Positions 12,143-22,670 of a DNA stretch of 64,000 nt are shown one piece after another. This stretch comes from Lentinula raphanica (Eukaryota; Basidiomycota; Agaricomycetes; Agaricales; Omphalotaceae). Numbering within the stretch: position 1 is the stretch's first letter; each line of letters begins with the position of its first letter. Where the stretch lies: contig JANVFP010000019.1 of NCBI GenBank assembly GCA_027919835.1, positions 310,001-374,000 of the forward strand, read 5' to 3'. The notes beneath the pieces were generated by a model. The model saw only the letters and a program-made list of their open reading frames with translations. It did no database searches and was not told where the DNA came from. Both the position numbers and the translations under genes were made by a program.

Positions 12143-13225
12143 CTACTGATACGGCTCCCAAACAGCGGTACGATACTCTTCGTCCGGAACACACTTTCTC
12201 AGCTTTTCATAATCGTACCAGACAAGTGTTTCATGACAATGAGCGACGAACGCTTGCTGGTTTACAGAAAAAGCTGAGGATGTGAGAAGAAGCGCTGCGG
12301 GATCTGATGGTGCTTCGACGTTGACATTGACTGAATTCGTTGAGTGTTGTGTTTGAGTTGGTGGAAGAGGTTTGTGAGATATGAGAAGCTGCGGGTAAGA
12401 ATTTGAATTTTGTGTTGTTTTACAAGGACACGTAAGTTTTGCATATGAGAGACGGTAGCAGGATGATTAGAAGGAAGGGAACGACTCACGGTATCGGGGT
12501 ATGTAACCGGGCGTCGGTAGTTGATATTCAAAGACTTGATGATTAAGGAGATGCCTTTCCCTTTGCATAGCGCTTCGGCCTTGGCGGGCCCACCGAGACG
12601 GTTGCCTAGCTGAACCATCCAACGGATACGACTCTGGATCGATGATCAAAAAATGCTGATATACTGATTGAAAATCGAGCGCACAGATTCGAAGTAACGA
12701 ACTACAATAGACAAAGTATTGTGCAATCAGAACATCTCCTTGCGCGATAAGGATTCCCTACCATATTGAACATTGTTGACGTGTCTATGGAAGTCCAGTT
12801 CATGTGTGAGTGAAGTAAAACTTTTTCGATATGGGCAGAAGAACAAACTGGAAGGAATCCTGGTCACCCCAAGCCACTGGTTGTTCCCATATGGTTGTAT
12901 GATGAAATCCGGCTTGGACAAGTTTAGTGCGGGCCTGTTGTATTAATTCATTGAAGACAGGAAGTGAATCCGAAGATTTGGTCTCTTCATGTTCGTCTGG
13001 TGAAGCCGGACCCTTTGTTCCAGGAGCCAGGTATAATGGTGATGTTGGGTCGCGAAAAGCAGCTTGAAGAGCCTGGAGAAATCCGTGAGCGTTGTTCAAG
13101 TTCAGCGGAAGCTGTAATGACAAGACCTTGATACTACTGTGTCTCTTTTGGCAGAATCGTGCTGTCTTCTGGAGATTGCGGAGAACATGCATTGTGGAGA
13201 ACGGATAAAGGTGGGCCGGCTTCAT
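12143..13225 (-). CDS. Hotdog-fold thioesterase, YbgC/4-hydroxybenzoyl-CoA type, probably mitochondrial
   Basis: Five exons (13225-12849, 12784-12762, 12701-12685, 12633-12490, 12388-12143) give exactly 268 codons plus stop. The middle exons are only 23 and 17 nt. The joined protein has the family core WGDQDSFQHVNNVQYVRYFE, in which the Asp is the catalytic residue of the YbgC/4HBT hotdog thioesterases and HVNN is the conserved active-site turn; then IRWM, the GISLIIKSLNINYRRPVTYPDTL strand region (split by an intron after YPDT) and a C-terminal ETLVWYDYEKLRKCVPDEEY. The N-terminal ~45 residues are rich in Arg, Lys, Ser and Leu without acids, as in a mitochondrial presequence; a second Met at residue 12 is an alternative start. 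It likely hydrolyses an acyl-CoA; the chain length is unknown. It is transcribed divergently from the secreted-protein gene at 13625. Confidence 0.87.
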
Positions 13226-13624
13226 TCGCTGCCGAGGCCGCCCGGCGCCACGGGCAACGTTGATTTGTCAACATCTTCAACGTTGATCTCGCCCACGACC
13301 ACAACGACTTACACGAAGCCACTGCTTGCAAAGGAACGTTCGAACTCAAGACAGCTCAAGGAGAGAAAGGAAATTGTGACAAACCATCGCGTCCCAATCA
13401 AGCAAATGCGTTTCCCTTTTCGGAATATCTCGCCCTTACGCGCCAAACAAACACGCTGACTATAAAAGTCAAGACTTGCTCCCAACCGTTCTTTCTTCCT
13501 TACCTCCACGACCTTTGATCCTGGTGATCTACGTTGTACAGAGCACATTACTATACTCACGACAGGAATCGTACTACAACTCTACTCACGTCTATCACTT
13601 CACGATCCGTATACGATTAACATC
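13226..13624. promoter_or_regulatory. Shared divergent promoter region
   Basis: About 400 nt separate the start codons of the thioesterase (minus) and the secreted His-rich protein (plus), so both promoters must lie here. A TATAAAAG box is visible at 13461-13468 on the plus strand, 157 nt before the ATG at 13625, followed by a pyrimidine-rich stretch (ttctttcttccttacctcc) typical of fungal transcription start regions. No comparable TATA box is seen towards the thioesterase. Confidence 0.5.
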
Positions 13625-14314
13625 ATGACTGTTATCACCGCCCGTTTCACCCTCCTCGCTGCTCTCCTTTCCCTCAGCACAGTCTCCCTCAATCCTTCTG
13701 TCGAAGCTGCTGCAATCAATGCTCGCCGTTCTGAAGTTTCTTCCTCTGCATCAGGCGCGCATCACAAGAGTCCTGTGGAGCTTCCTCTTCCCGTTCGTTC
13801 AAAGGGCAACTCTAACAAGAAATCAACAAAAGGCGAGAGCAAGAAAGATTCTAAAAAACACGGGAACCATAAGGTGTCGTCGTCTCAGCCATTTCTCTCC
13901 AATCGTTTCTGACGCATATACGCAATTATTCGTTCCAGCGATCTCTTAAGGTCTTTCTGCTACCTAATCTGAATAAGGGTGGAGCTAGCCTCCGAATACT
14001 ATCCCGCCGTCAAAACGAAGACGACGGGGGCGTTGCTGCTCAACCGCGCGGTGAACAGGCTCTTTTCCATGCTCGACGTCACGCCGATCACCCCGACGAG
14101 ATTATGGTCGGGGCCAAAGCTCTCGGGGCCACAGCTCATATCCAACTCCAGGCTCGTCACGACCATCACGACCATCACGATCATGTCGACAAGGTCATTA
14201 TCAAAGGCACGGATGACCATGTTCACGTTCATCGACGCGACCACGACCATGATCACGATCATGTCGACAAGGTCATTATCAAAGGCACGGATGACCATGT
14301 TCACGTTCATCGAC

Positions 14315-14363
<49 letters not shown>

Positions 14364-15560
14364 TGACCATGATCACGACCACGACCACGACCATGACCAT
14401 GATCGCCGTTCTGAGGACATACAGAGGCGTACTTGTGAAGCCACGCCTGGGTATATCGATATCAATGTCAGTGTACACTCAGTGTTTGTCTCTTGTCGCA
14501 TTCTTACATTCGGTTTCCCTCGCAGAGTGACAACAAGAGACTCGCCTCTATAGCTTATAATGAGACGACTCATGTTTACGACATCAATGAAACCAAAGCT
14601 TCCACTTTCAATCTCATGAATTGCGGTTCTTCTACCTTCGTCACTATTGCTTGCAACGAAATTCCTCAAGGTGGCTGCCTTACATACACGAACAATGGTT
14701 CTTCCGAGGATATGACCTGCCAACGATGTGTCGACCAATCCTCTGTTCCTCTCACCGCATGCCAAACATTCATGTACAACGCCACCTCGGGACAGGTAAA
14801 CCCAACCAACTGCAACATGATCGCTGCTCAGGAGGATGACATTGACGTCGAACCCGATACCAACTTCGAAGGCCAAACTGGTAGCGATGAGTCTGATGCT
14901 GGGGTCGCCAGTATCAACGCTCGGCAAGTGTCCTCAAACTCCTCTGACATTCAACCCGTGTCGATGGTCTTCAAGCAACTGCCGAACAACATCGAGGTGG
15001 AAAATCCTAGCTCAAACTCCACCGTATTTAATACCACTTCTTTCGATTCGGCAAGCGTTGACTCAGAGTCTACTTCTCTCAATTTCACGACCACCAATTC
15101 TGTTAGTGAGACAGCCACCACGACTACGATTACCGTCACTTCCACCTTTACTTCCACTGCTTCCTCTTCGCCCGTGGTATCTTCTGTTCCTACCGCTTCC
15201 CCATCTGCAACAGGCATGAAAGTTGAAGTCTTCAATGATTCAGATGCATCCGACTCTACGTTATCATCAAGTTTGACCCCAAGTCCGTCGATTGCGACTA
15301 CTACAGCTCCCTCAAATACAGCTACCTCGAGTGTGATGGATGCCGATGCTGTTGCTTCGAGTATCGCTGCCTCTGCCTCTTCTGACCAAGTCGCTTCGTC
15401 TACGGTCTCTCCAGTATCTTCCGCATCTTATACGCCTGGCTCGTTATCATCTTCGTCATCGTCAAGCGCTCCTTCCGCTACCGGTGCTGCTGCCGAGGCA
15501 ATGAATGTTAGGTCAACGGATCCCTATTTGTGGCAGTTCAAGCGTTACGACCTCGACTAA
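13625..15560 (+). CDS. Secreted protein with His/Asp repeat tract and Ser/Thr-rich C-terminus
   Basis: Three exons (13625-13873, 13978-14466, 14526-15560), all joined in phase 0, encode 590 aa. Residues 1 to about 28 form a clear signal peptide (FTLLAALLSLSTVSL core, ending near VEAAA). A Lys/Ser-rich segment follows, then exon 2 carries two near-identical 26-residue repeats (VDKVIIKGTDDHVHVHRRDH...) and a long run of alternating Asp-His pairs. Exon 3 has a small Cys-containing domain (MNCGSSTFVTIACNEIPQGG, then CQRCVDQ and ACQTFMYNATSG) with N-glycosylation sequons, followed by ~250 residues rich in Ser/Thr. The C-terminus (QFKRYDLD) shows no GPI signal or membrane segment. I do not recognise a family. 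Inference: an extracellular or wall-associated metal-binding protein (Zn, Ni or Cu through His/Asp). The repeat itself is clear; the function is not established. Confidence 0.8.
14181..14336 (+). repeat. 78-nt in-frame tandem duplication
   Basis: Two copies of a 78-nt (26-codon) unit lie head to tail at 14181-14258 and 14259-14336 inside the secreted protein gene. They are nearly identical; differences are confined to the GAC-CAC/CAT end. Each unit encodes a VDKVIIKGTDD segment followed by HVHVHRRD and Asp-His pairs. Confidence 0.85.
14316..14404 (+). repeat. (GAY CAY)n hexanucleotide run encoding Asp-His
   Basis: About 15 consecutive GAC-CAC or GAC/T-CAT hexamers encode an uninterrupted Asp-His polymer, continuing the second 78-nt repeat. 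Synonymous C/T changes break the perfect DNA repeat while keeping the Asp-His pattern, which suggests selection on the protein. Confidence 0.85.
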
Positions 15561-15855
15561 GGAGTGGAGTTGTTAGACGACTATGTAGAGTTAATGTGTA
15601 GAGTAGTGTAAACGTAGGCCAGGCATGAATAATTCGTCATGATTTTTATGTTACACCGACTCGAAGATCTAAGCTTGAACCTTGCTAGAAGTTGAGCGCT
15701 GAGCGAAGGTGACCGACTCAGGTATGACTACGTAATCACAAGTTTATTACCTCCTCCGGAGTCCGAGACCTTCCGAGACTCGAGTCAGTAGGTGCTCCAT
15801 CAACAACTTGAACAAACCCTCAAATCTGTACGTAGCTCTGCGGTTTCATCCTCCA

Positions 15856-17654
15856 ATGGTTCAGAGTGAGTTAAACGCGTGCAGGTTGTTCCTACTACTG
15901 ATAACGGATTTTCAGGCTTCCTGTCGTCTCTATCTATTGCTCAGGTTGCTTGGCCTACAGACAGTATCTCGGCTTGTCTTTGCGATGAATGCGGTCACTC
16001 GATTTTCCTGGATGCACAACTACTCGATTTCAAAAGTATCCTCGACCATTCGCGCTCTGGACACAGTCCTCATGCTTCAGAGCGCGAATCTTACCTTGAA
16101 ATGCTCACAAAAGTGCGAATAGGGTTAGAACGTTGTGAGATTGAGCTGCGTCGGTTGGAGAGGGTCAAACAAAAAGTAGAGAAACAGAAAATGCTCCTGC
16201 AGGCGAGCGAGGCGGGCATCAAACATGTAATCTCCCCTATCCAAAGCCTCCCCCTCGACATACTGGGTATGATATTCCAATACGTCTGTTGCGGGAAGGA
16301 TGCCACGAATATCGCCGACATGTGCAACTCTTACTCTAACCCCTACTACAAACTCAAGAAACGATTGCCAACCTTCGGTGTGAGCAGCGTTTGCTCCAGA
16401 TGGTATCATGCCGTCCAGTCGATGCCTATGCTCTGGACCTCCTTCGGGATCAATGATTATGATTACAGGTCTAAATCTATAATTCAAACCTATCTGAAGC
16501 GGTCTCGTTCAAATCTCATAGATTTCGCAATCAGAGGCCTCACGATGGAAACTATATATCCTCCAACGTCCTTGTTTGATCATTGCGATCGCTGGCGCCA
16601 TGTGTCCATCGCCGGTCCGACGACGTTCGAGTTTGTGTCAGCATTCTTAAAACCTCTTGTCGCGATCCGGCAGAGCAAGGTCCCTTCCAACCTGATAACC
16701 CTAAACTTGATGTGCTACCCCGCCCCCCGGTCCTTGTTTTTTCCTATTGACTTTCCTCGCCTTGAGTCGTTGGCTCTCAGCGGGTTCATTCTGGATTTTC
16801 AAACGCCCCAAAACACCATTACCACCCTCGAGCTTTCGCAGATGAGATCCGAATACGCCTTGTCCGTCCTTCGAAAGGTTCCCAATATCCGAAGTCTCAC
16901 AATGGACAGTATCTCAGATGGTAGCCTTCCAACCGTAGAAGACCACTCCATCGTCCTCGACAAACTACAAACCCTGACCTTGAAATTCCCTCTCAGCAAT
17001 GACAGGTTCCTCACTGCTTTTCGATTTCCACGCCTCGCCCATCTCTATCTTGACAACAGTAGGCAAAAGTTCCTCGAACCTCAGTGGGCCGAGATACTCT
17101 CATTCCTCAATTATTGTGCTTTGACCAGTCTTAGCATCATAGGCATGTCATTGTCTCATGATATGCCACTCCAGCTTCTTCGACGGGTGCCCTCACTAAC
17201 CCGACTGGACGTTGAAGAATGGTCGACAACGTCTGGTGGGTGGTGGGCCTCCGAGTTAGAGCATACAACGAGACGGATTCTGGAGCTCCTAGTAGCGCCT
17301 CCTCAACACCAAGTTGGCTCACAGTGGCAGGAGCAGTCCGACTCGCAAGGTGGACAGTACGCTGACCTTCGCGCGTCGCTACTTCCGCGGTTGGTCGAAG
17401 TCAACCTAGCTCTGATACCCCCAAACGAGCTACTTCTGGCTGTCGTGCGTTCGAGACGACCGGCGATAGTCGCTGAGAATCACAGCCCTGGGTCGGACTT
17501 GAGGAACCTCACTGGCCGTGCTTGTTTGCGAACACTGCGTATACGCTATCCACACCCGTACTATCCAAATTCGAAGGATCTTGAGGATCTCCAGGATCTC
17601 CAGGAAAGCTTGAGGCCGTTCAAGGAGGGAGGGTTGGATGTTGTCATTGAGTAG
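15856..17654 (+). CDS. F-box/LRR-like protein, array copy F1 (intact)
   Basis: Exon 1 is 15856-15865 (ATG plus 7 nt) and exon 2 is 15916-17654; together 582 aa. The N-terminus has a C-x-C-x-x-C cluster (CLCDECGHSI), then a charged heptad-like helix (LRRLERVKQKVEKQKMLLQ), and an F-box-like domain (SPIQSLPLDILGMIFQYV, then VSSVCSRWYHAVQSMPMLW) at about residues 105-175. The rest is a weakly repetitive leucine-rich solenoid ending with LLLAVVRSRRP and PFKEGGLDVVIE. F-box proteins of this type are expected to be Skp1-Cul1-F-box substrate receptors, with the leucine-rich part choosing the target; targets are unknown. Compared with F2-F8, the C-terminus stops 5-6 residues early, lacking the usual EIPVLD tail. 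Confidence 0.85.
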
Positions 17655-17829
17655 TAGATCTTTGAGATAAGTAGGCTCGGTCAAAGCACGAATAAGTTTT
17701 AGCATATCGAAGATACATGAATGAGTCCTGTACATACTACGACTTGAATGTGCATTTCTTGAATGCATTCGTTCATTACGCAAGTTCTAACAACAACGGT
17801 TTTTGAGAAGGAAAAGTCAGAGCAGAAGG

Positions 17830-17860
17830 GTCACCGCCGGGAATCGAACCCGGGACCTTG
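17830..17860 (-). pseudogene. tRNA 3'-half remnant downstream of F1
   Basis: Read on the minus strand, this piece contains a full T-arm (GGTCCCGGGTTCGATTCCCGG, shown in part: stem CCGGG, loop TTCGATT), which also forms a Pol III B-box. No matching acceptor, D-arm or anticodon arm is found next to it, so it is not a functional tRNA. It lies 64 nt before F2's start codon. Confidence 0.65.
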
Positions 17861-17923
17861 ATACATAGTGTAACAATCCTTCCTTTCTTCACTCACGTTC
17901 AGGTAACTCCCTCTCGTGCTTCG

Positions 17924-19847
17924 ATGGCTCCAAGTGGGTCAAATGCTTCATAATTAGTTCCTACCACTGACGATGGCTCTTGTAGCCTACTTCCCTTCGT
18001 CTCAATCGATCGCTCAGATTGCCTGGCCTTCGAACCGTATCTCAACTTGTCTCTGCGATAAATGTGATTACTCGATCCACTTGGATGCACCATCACTCGA
18101 TTTTCACACTATCCTTGAGCATTCGCGCTCTGGCTATAATCCCACTCCTTCCGAGCGTAAAGCTTACCTTGGAATGCTCGATGAAGCGCGATATGAGATA
18201 GATCGTCGTGAGACAGAGCTGCGTCGCTTGCGTGAGGCGACACAGAGATTGGAGGAACAGAAAATGCTCTTGCAGGCGTACGAGGCAGGAGTCAAACATA
18301 TCCTTTCCCCCATTCAAAATCTTCCGCTGGATATCCTAGGTGTGATCTTCCAATACGTCTGTTGTGGGAAGGATGCCACAGATATTGCCAATAACTATCT
18401 TACTGTTGTATGGCGTGGCGAGAAAACCAATCGATTGCCAAGCTTCGACTTGAGCAGTGTCTGCATAAGATGGTATTCATCCGTCACCTCAATGCCTATG
18501 CTCTGGACCTCTTTTGGGAATGATGGCTATGATTCTATTTCTCAATCTCTGGTCAAAACTTTTCTTGAACGATCGCGTTCAAGCCTCATTGACTTCAAAC
18601 TCACTGACCTCATGTTGGACAGTCCATTCCCTCCATCCCCTTTGGTTGCCCATTGCAATCGCTGGCGGCATGCGTCCATCGCTGGCTCGGTTGAATTCAT
18701 GTTTAGATCTTTCCTGATACCCCTCATTCGGCGCAAAGAAACTCCTTCCAACCTGCTATCTCTGGACTTAGAATGCTTCCCGGACCGACAGGCAGTCCAC
18801 TTTCCCATAAGTCTCCCTCGACTCAAGTCGTTGGGCATCCGTGGGTTCATTCTTGACTTTGAAACTCCTCCAGATACTGTCAACAAACTTTATCTTTCAA
18901 AAGTGACTTGCATCAATGCGTTGTCATTTCTCCAGAGTTTTCCTAACGTCGAGAGTCTTACCTTGGACCATATTGATTCGGGCATTGCACCGGAATGTGC
19001 TCCTATTGTGTTCGACACTATACAGAGTCTGAATTTGATCTTCCCGCTCAAAAGTGCTTTCCTCACTGCTACTAAATTTCCTCGCCTCGCCCATCTCTAT
19101 CTTGGCAGTGGTCGCGACAAAAGTAACGGATTCCAATCGATCTTTTCACTCCTCGATCAGAATGATAATTTCATTACTTTGACCCATCTCAGCATCAAGA
19201 ACATGTCAATACGCTACGATACAATCTTCGATGTTCTTTCACGTATACCCTCACTGACCCAACTGGATCTTGAAGAACCGTTGACGGATTCTCGTAGGTC
19301 GGATACACTCAGATGGACCCTAGAGCTCCTGGCTGCTCCTGGCACGGATTTGCAGGAACCTACAGAGACTCTCGAATCACAGCTCACTGTGGACCAAACC
19401 GTAGTCTCTTCATTCAGTGAGGACACCAGTAGCGATATAGTTGTAGAAGAAGAACTCGCAGAAGTCTTTGCAGGCGTAGGTACTGGCAGGTACGCGCCCG
19501 ATGCTGACGGTTATCAGTCAAATTATCTTGAGAAAGATAATGATAGCTTCCAAGAGCGATTACTACTGCCACAGTTGGTTGAGGTCAACTTAGCTCTGAG
19601 ACCACGAAACGAGCTACTTCTGGATGTCGTGCGTTCGAGACGACCGATACCAGAAAACACCTGGTCCGACCCGAGGGAGGGCCTCACCGACCGCGCTTGG
19701 TTGCAGACACTGCGAGTACGTTATCCACAACTGCATACTCGAAATCGGCAGGTTCTTGAAGATTTTGAGGCTCTCGAGGAAAGGTTGAAACCATTCAAAG
19801 AGGGAGGGTTGGATGTTGTAATCGAGATTCCGGTGTTAGATCCTTGA
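17924..19847 (+). CDS. F-box/LRR-like protein, array copy F2 (intact)
   Basis: Exon 1 is 17924-17933 and exon 2 is 17986-19847; 623 aa. The order is the same as in F1: MAPTYFPSSQSIAQIAWP, CLCDKCDYSIHLDA, a coiled-coil-like helix (RRLREATQRLEEQKMLLQ), the F-box (SPIQNLPLDILGVIFQYV), a leucine-rich region and the C-terminal RPRNELLLDVVRSRRP ... FKEGGLDVVIEIPVLDP. A ~60-residue acidic linker (with DTSSDIVVEEELAEV) separates the leucine-rich part from the tail. It is almost identical to F3 outside that linker, which points to a recent duplication. It is the better preserved of the pair, since F3 is frameshifted near its end. Confidence 0.86.
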
Positions 19848-19949
19848 GAAAGGCTCGGTTAAAGCACAAATTTATAACATATCAGAGATACATGAATTCC
19901 TGTACATACTAGCCTACAACTTGAACATGCTTTTCTTATTATCGATACT

Positions 19950-20363
19950 GGATGACTTCCCGTAACGATTTTTAATACAACGTCGTATTTTCTAAACATC
20001 TGTCACAAATTTGTAATAGCAAAAATACAGAATTAATACAGAGTGTTTTCCCGTAAGCTTCTGAGCAAGGCGCTGCATGAGGGAAAAATATTGATGGGAA
20101 TTCTGATCCCTCCTCTTCAAACACGACGTGCGATCATTCTTGAGTGCATAGCCGACGTTAGCCGACTCGCTTAGGGAAAAATACAGCGCATTCCAATCTA
20201 CAAGAGGGTCGGGACCCTCTTGTAGATTTGAGCATTTAGAAAAGCCCCAAAATTTCAAATTTCTTGATGTGACACGATGCCGCTCTCCGGCAGACATCGC
20301 TTATAGTTCACGTAACGATTAATGCGACGTTAATAAACGCAAAATGCTTACGGGAAGTCATCC
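19950..20363. mobile_element. 414-bp MITE-like element with 16-bp terminal inverted repeats
   Basis: The left end at 19950-19965 (GGATGACTTCCCGTAA) is the exact reverse complement of 20348-20363, and imperfect similarity continues inward. The trinucleotide ACT flanks both ends (19947-19949 and 20364-20366), as expected for a target-site duplication. There is no coding capacity, so it is non-autonomous. F1's downstream flank looks like the empty site: the surrounding sequence (cttgaatgtgcatttcttg ... caagttctaa) is continuous there. An internal perfect hairpin is listed separately. The superfamily is unclear; 3-bp duplications suit PIF/Harbinger, but ACT is not its usual TWA. Confidence 0.75.
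20195..20228. repeat. Perfect 16-bp hairpin inside the MITE
   Basis: AATCTACAAGAGGGTC at 20195-20210 is followed by a 2-nt spacer (GG) and its exact reverse complement at 20213-20228. In RNA this would fold into a very stable stem-loop, or the DNA could form a cruciform. It is not at the centre of the element. Confidence 0.85.
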
Positions 20364-20414
20364 ACTTGGTCCATTTCACAAGTTCCAAAAATAACGGTTT
20401 TATAGAAGGAAAAG

Positions 20415-20446
20415 GGTCACCGCCGGGCATCGAACCCGGGACCTTG
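20415..20446 (-). pseudogene. tRNA 3'-half remnant downstream of F2
   Basis: This has the same T-arm-like sequence as the remnant after F1, with one loop-side change (gggcatcgaaccc on the plus strand). It lies 68 nt before F3's ATG. No 5' half of a tRNA accompanies it. Confidence 0.6.
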
Positions 20447-20514
20447 ATACAGGGCTGTATTTTTGATAGTACAACAATCCTTCCTTTCTTCACTCAACTT
20501 TCTCTCGTGTTTCG

Positions 20515-22302
20515 ATGGCTTCGAGTGGGTTAGATGCTTTGTATTAGTTCCCACTACTGACTATAGTTCTTCTAGCCTACTTCCCATCATCTCAATCGAT
20601 TGCCCAGATTGCCTGGCCTTCAGAACGTATCTCCACTCGTCTCTGCGATAAATGTAATCACTCGATCCACTTGGATGCACCATCAATTGATTTCCACACT
20701 ATCCCCAAGCATTCGCGCTCTGGCTATAATCCCACTCCTTCCGAGCGTAAAGCTTACCTTGGAATGCTCGATGAAGCGCGATATGAGATAGATCGTCGTG
20801 AGACAGAGCTGCGTCGCTTGCGTGAGGCGACACAGAGATTGGAGGAACAGAAAATGCTCTTGCAGGCGTACGAGGCAGGAGTCAAACATATCCTTTCCCC
20901 CATTCAAAATCTTCCGCTGGATATCCTAGGTGTGATCCTCCAATACGTCTGTTGTGGGAAGGATGCCACAGATATTGCCAATAACTATCTTACTGTTGTA
21001 TGGTGTGGCAAGAAAACCAATCGATTGCCAAGCTTCGACTTGAGCAGTGTCTGCATAAGATGGTATTCATTCGTCACCTCAATGCCTACGCTCTGGACCT
21101 CTTTTGGGAATGATGGCTATGACTCTATTTCTCAATCTCTGGTCAAAACCTTTCTTGAACGATCACGTTCAAACCTCATTGACTTCAAACTCACTGACCT
21201 CATGTTGGACAGTCTATTCCCTCCATCCCCTTTGGTTGCCCATTGCAATCGCTGGCGGCATGCGTCCATCGCTGGCTCGGTTGAATTCATGTTTAGATCA
21301 TTCCTAATACCCCTCATTCGGCGCAAAGAAACTCCTTCCAACCTGCTATCTCTGGACTTAGAATGCTTCCCGGACCGACAGGCAGTCCACTTTCCCATAA
21401 GTCTCCCTCGACTCAAGTCGTTGGGCATCCGTGGGTTCATTCTTGACTTTGAAACTCCTCCGGATACTGTCAACAAACTTTATCTTTCAAAAGTGACTTG
21501 CATCAATGCGTTGTCATTTCTCCAGAGTTTTCCCAACGTTGAGAGTCTTACCTTGGACCATATTGATTCGGGCATTGCACCGGAATGCGCTCCTATTGTG
21601 TTCGACACTATACAGAGTCTGAATTTGATCTTCCCGCTCAAAAGTGCTTTCCTCACTGCTACTAAATTTCCTCGCCTCGCCCATCTCTATCTTGGCAGTG
21701 GTCGCGACAAAAGTAACGGATTCCAATCGATCTTTTCACTCCTCGATCAGAATGATAATTTCATTACTTTGACCCATCTCAGCATCAAGAACATGTCAAT
21801 ACGCTACGATACAATCTTTAATGTTCTTTCACGTATACCCTCACTGACCCAACTGGATCTTGAAGAACCGTTAACGGATTCTCTTAGGTTGGATACACTC
21901 AGATGGACCCTAGAGCTCCTGGCTGCTCCTCGGGAGGACACCGGTAGCGATATAGATGAAGAAGGACTCCCAGAACAAGTCATCAAAGGCGTAGGTACTG
22001 GCAAGTACGCGCCCGATGCTGACGGTTATCAGTCAAATTATCTTGAGAAAGATAATGATAGCTTCCATGAGCGATTACTACTGCCACAGTTGGTTGAGGT
22101 CAACTTAGCTCTGAGACCACGAAACGAGCTACTTCTGGATGTCGTGCGTTCAAGACGACCGATATCAGAAAACACCCGGTCCGACCCGAGGGAGGGCCTC
22201 ACCGACCGCGCTTGGTTGCAGACACCGCGAGTACGTTATCCACAACCGCATACTCGAAATCGGCGGGTCTTGAAGATTTTGAGGCTCTCGAGGAAAGGTT
22301 GA
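20515..22302 (+). CDS. F-box/LRR-like protein, array copy F3 (C-terminal frameshift)
   Basis: Exon 1 is 20515-20524 and exon 2 is 20576-22302; 578 aa as read. It is nearly identical to F2 through the N-terminal RLCDKCNHSIHLDA, the helix, the F-box (SPIQNLPLDILGVILQYV) and the leucine-rich region. The acidic linker is shorter and different (EDTGSDIDEEGLPEQVIKG). One base is missing relative to F2 near 22265 (F2 reads cggcaggttcttg; F3 reads cggcgggtcttg). This replaces the conserved tail with a short out-of-frame end (VLKILRLSRKG); the original tail can still be followed in the other frame to about 22368. The F-box and most of the leucine-rich part are intact, so a product could still be made. 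Confidence 0.75.
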
Positions 22303-22538
22303 AACCATTCCAGGAGGGAGGGTTGGATGTTGAGATCCAGGTTCCAGTGTTAACGTTGGATCCTTGACTCGGAGAAAGGCTCGGTTAAAGCACGAATATA
22401 TAGCATATCGAAGATAGATGAATTCCTGTACATGCTACAACTTGAATGTGCATTTCTTGAATACATTCGTTCATTTCGCAAGTTCTAAGAAGCACGGTTT
22501 TTCAAGCTCAAGTTGGGAAGGAAGGGTAAGAGAAGAAG

Positions 22539-22570
22539 GCCACCGCCGGGAATCGAACCCGGGACCTCGA
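22539..22570 (-). pseudogene. tRNA 3'-half remnant downstream of F3
   Basis: A T-arm-like sequence (plus strand ccgggaatcgaacccggg) matches the remnants after F1 and F2. It is followed by a GC-rich imperfect repeat (gggccctgggccctggcc, about 22587-22604) that the other copies lack. It precedes F4's ATG by about 100 nt. Confidence 0.6.
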
Positions 22571-22670
22571 TACGGGGCTGGCCGCTGGGCCCTGGGCCCT
22601 GGCCGCTGCCTGTGTGCAACAGTCCCTTCCTTTCTTCACTCACGTTCAGGTAACTTCCTCTCGTGCTTCG

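Noticed and set aside
13999..14478. Minus-strand frame rich in Val across the His/Asp repeat
   Set aside because: It is the antisense reading of the GAY-CAY run (GTG-GTC), a shadow of the secreted protein gene.
17830..17860. Functional tRNA gene downstream of F1 (and the similar pieces after F2-F4)
   Set aside because: Only the T-arm and a short 3' flank are recognisable. No acceptor partner, D-arm or anticodon arm pairs with it, so these are remnants.
22585..22610. CRISPR-like or satellite repeat in the GC-rich spacer before F4
   Set aside because: It is a short imperfect gggccct repeat present once; no array or spacer structure exists, and this is a eukaryotic genome.
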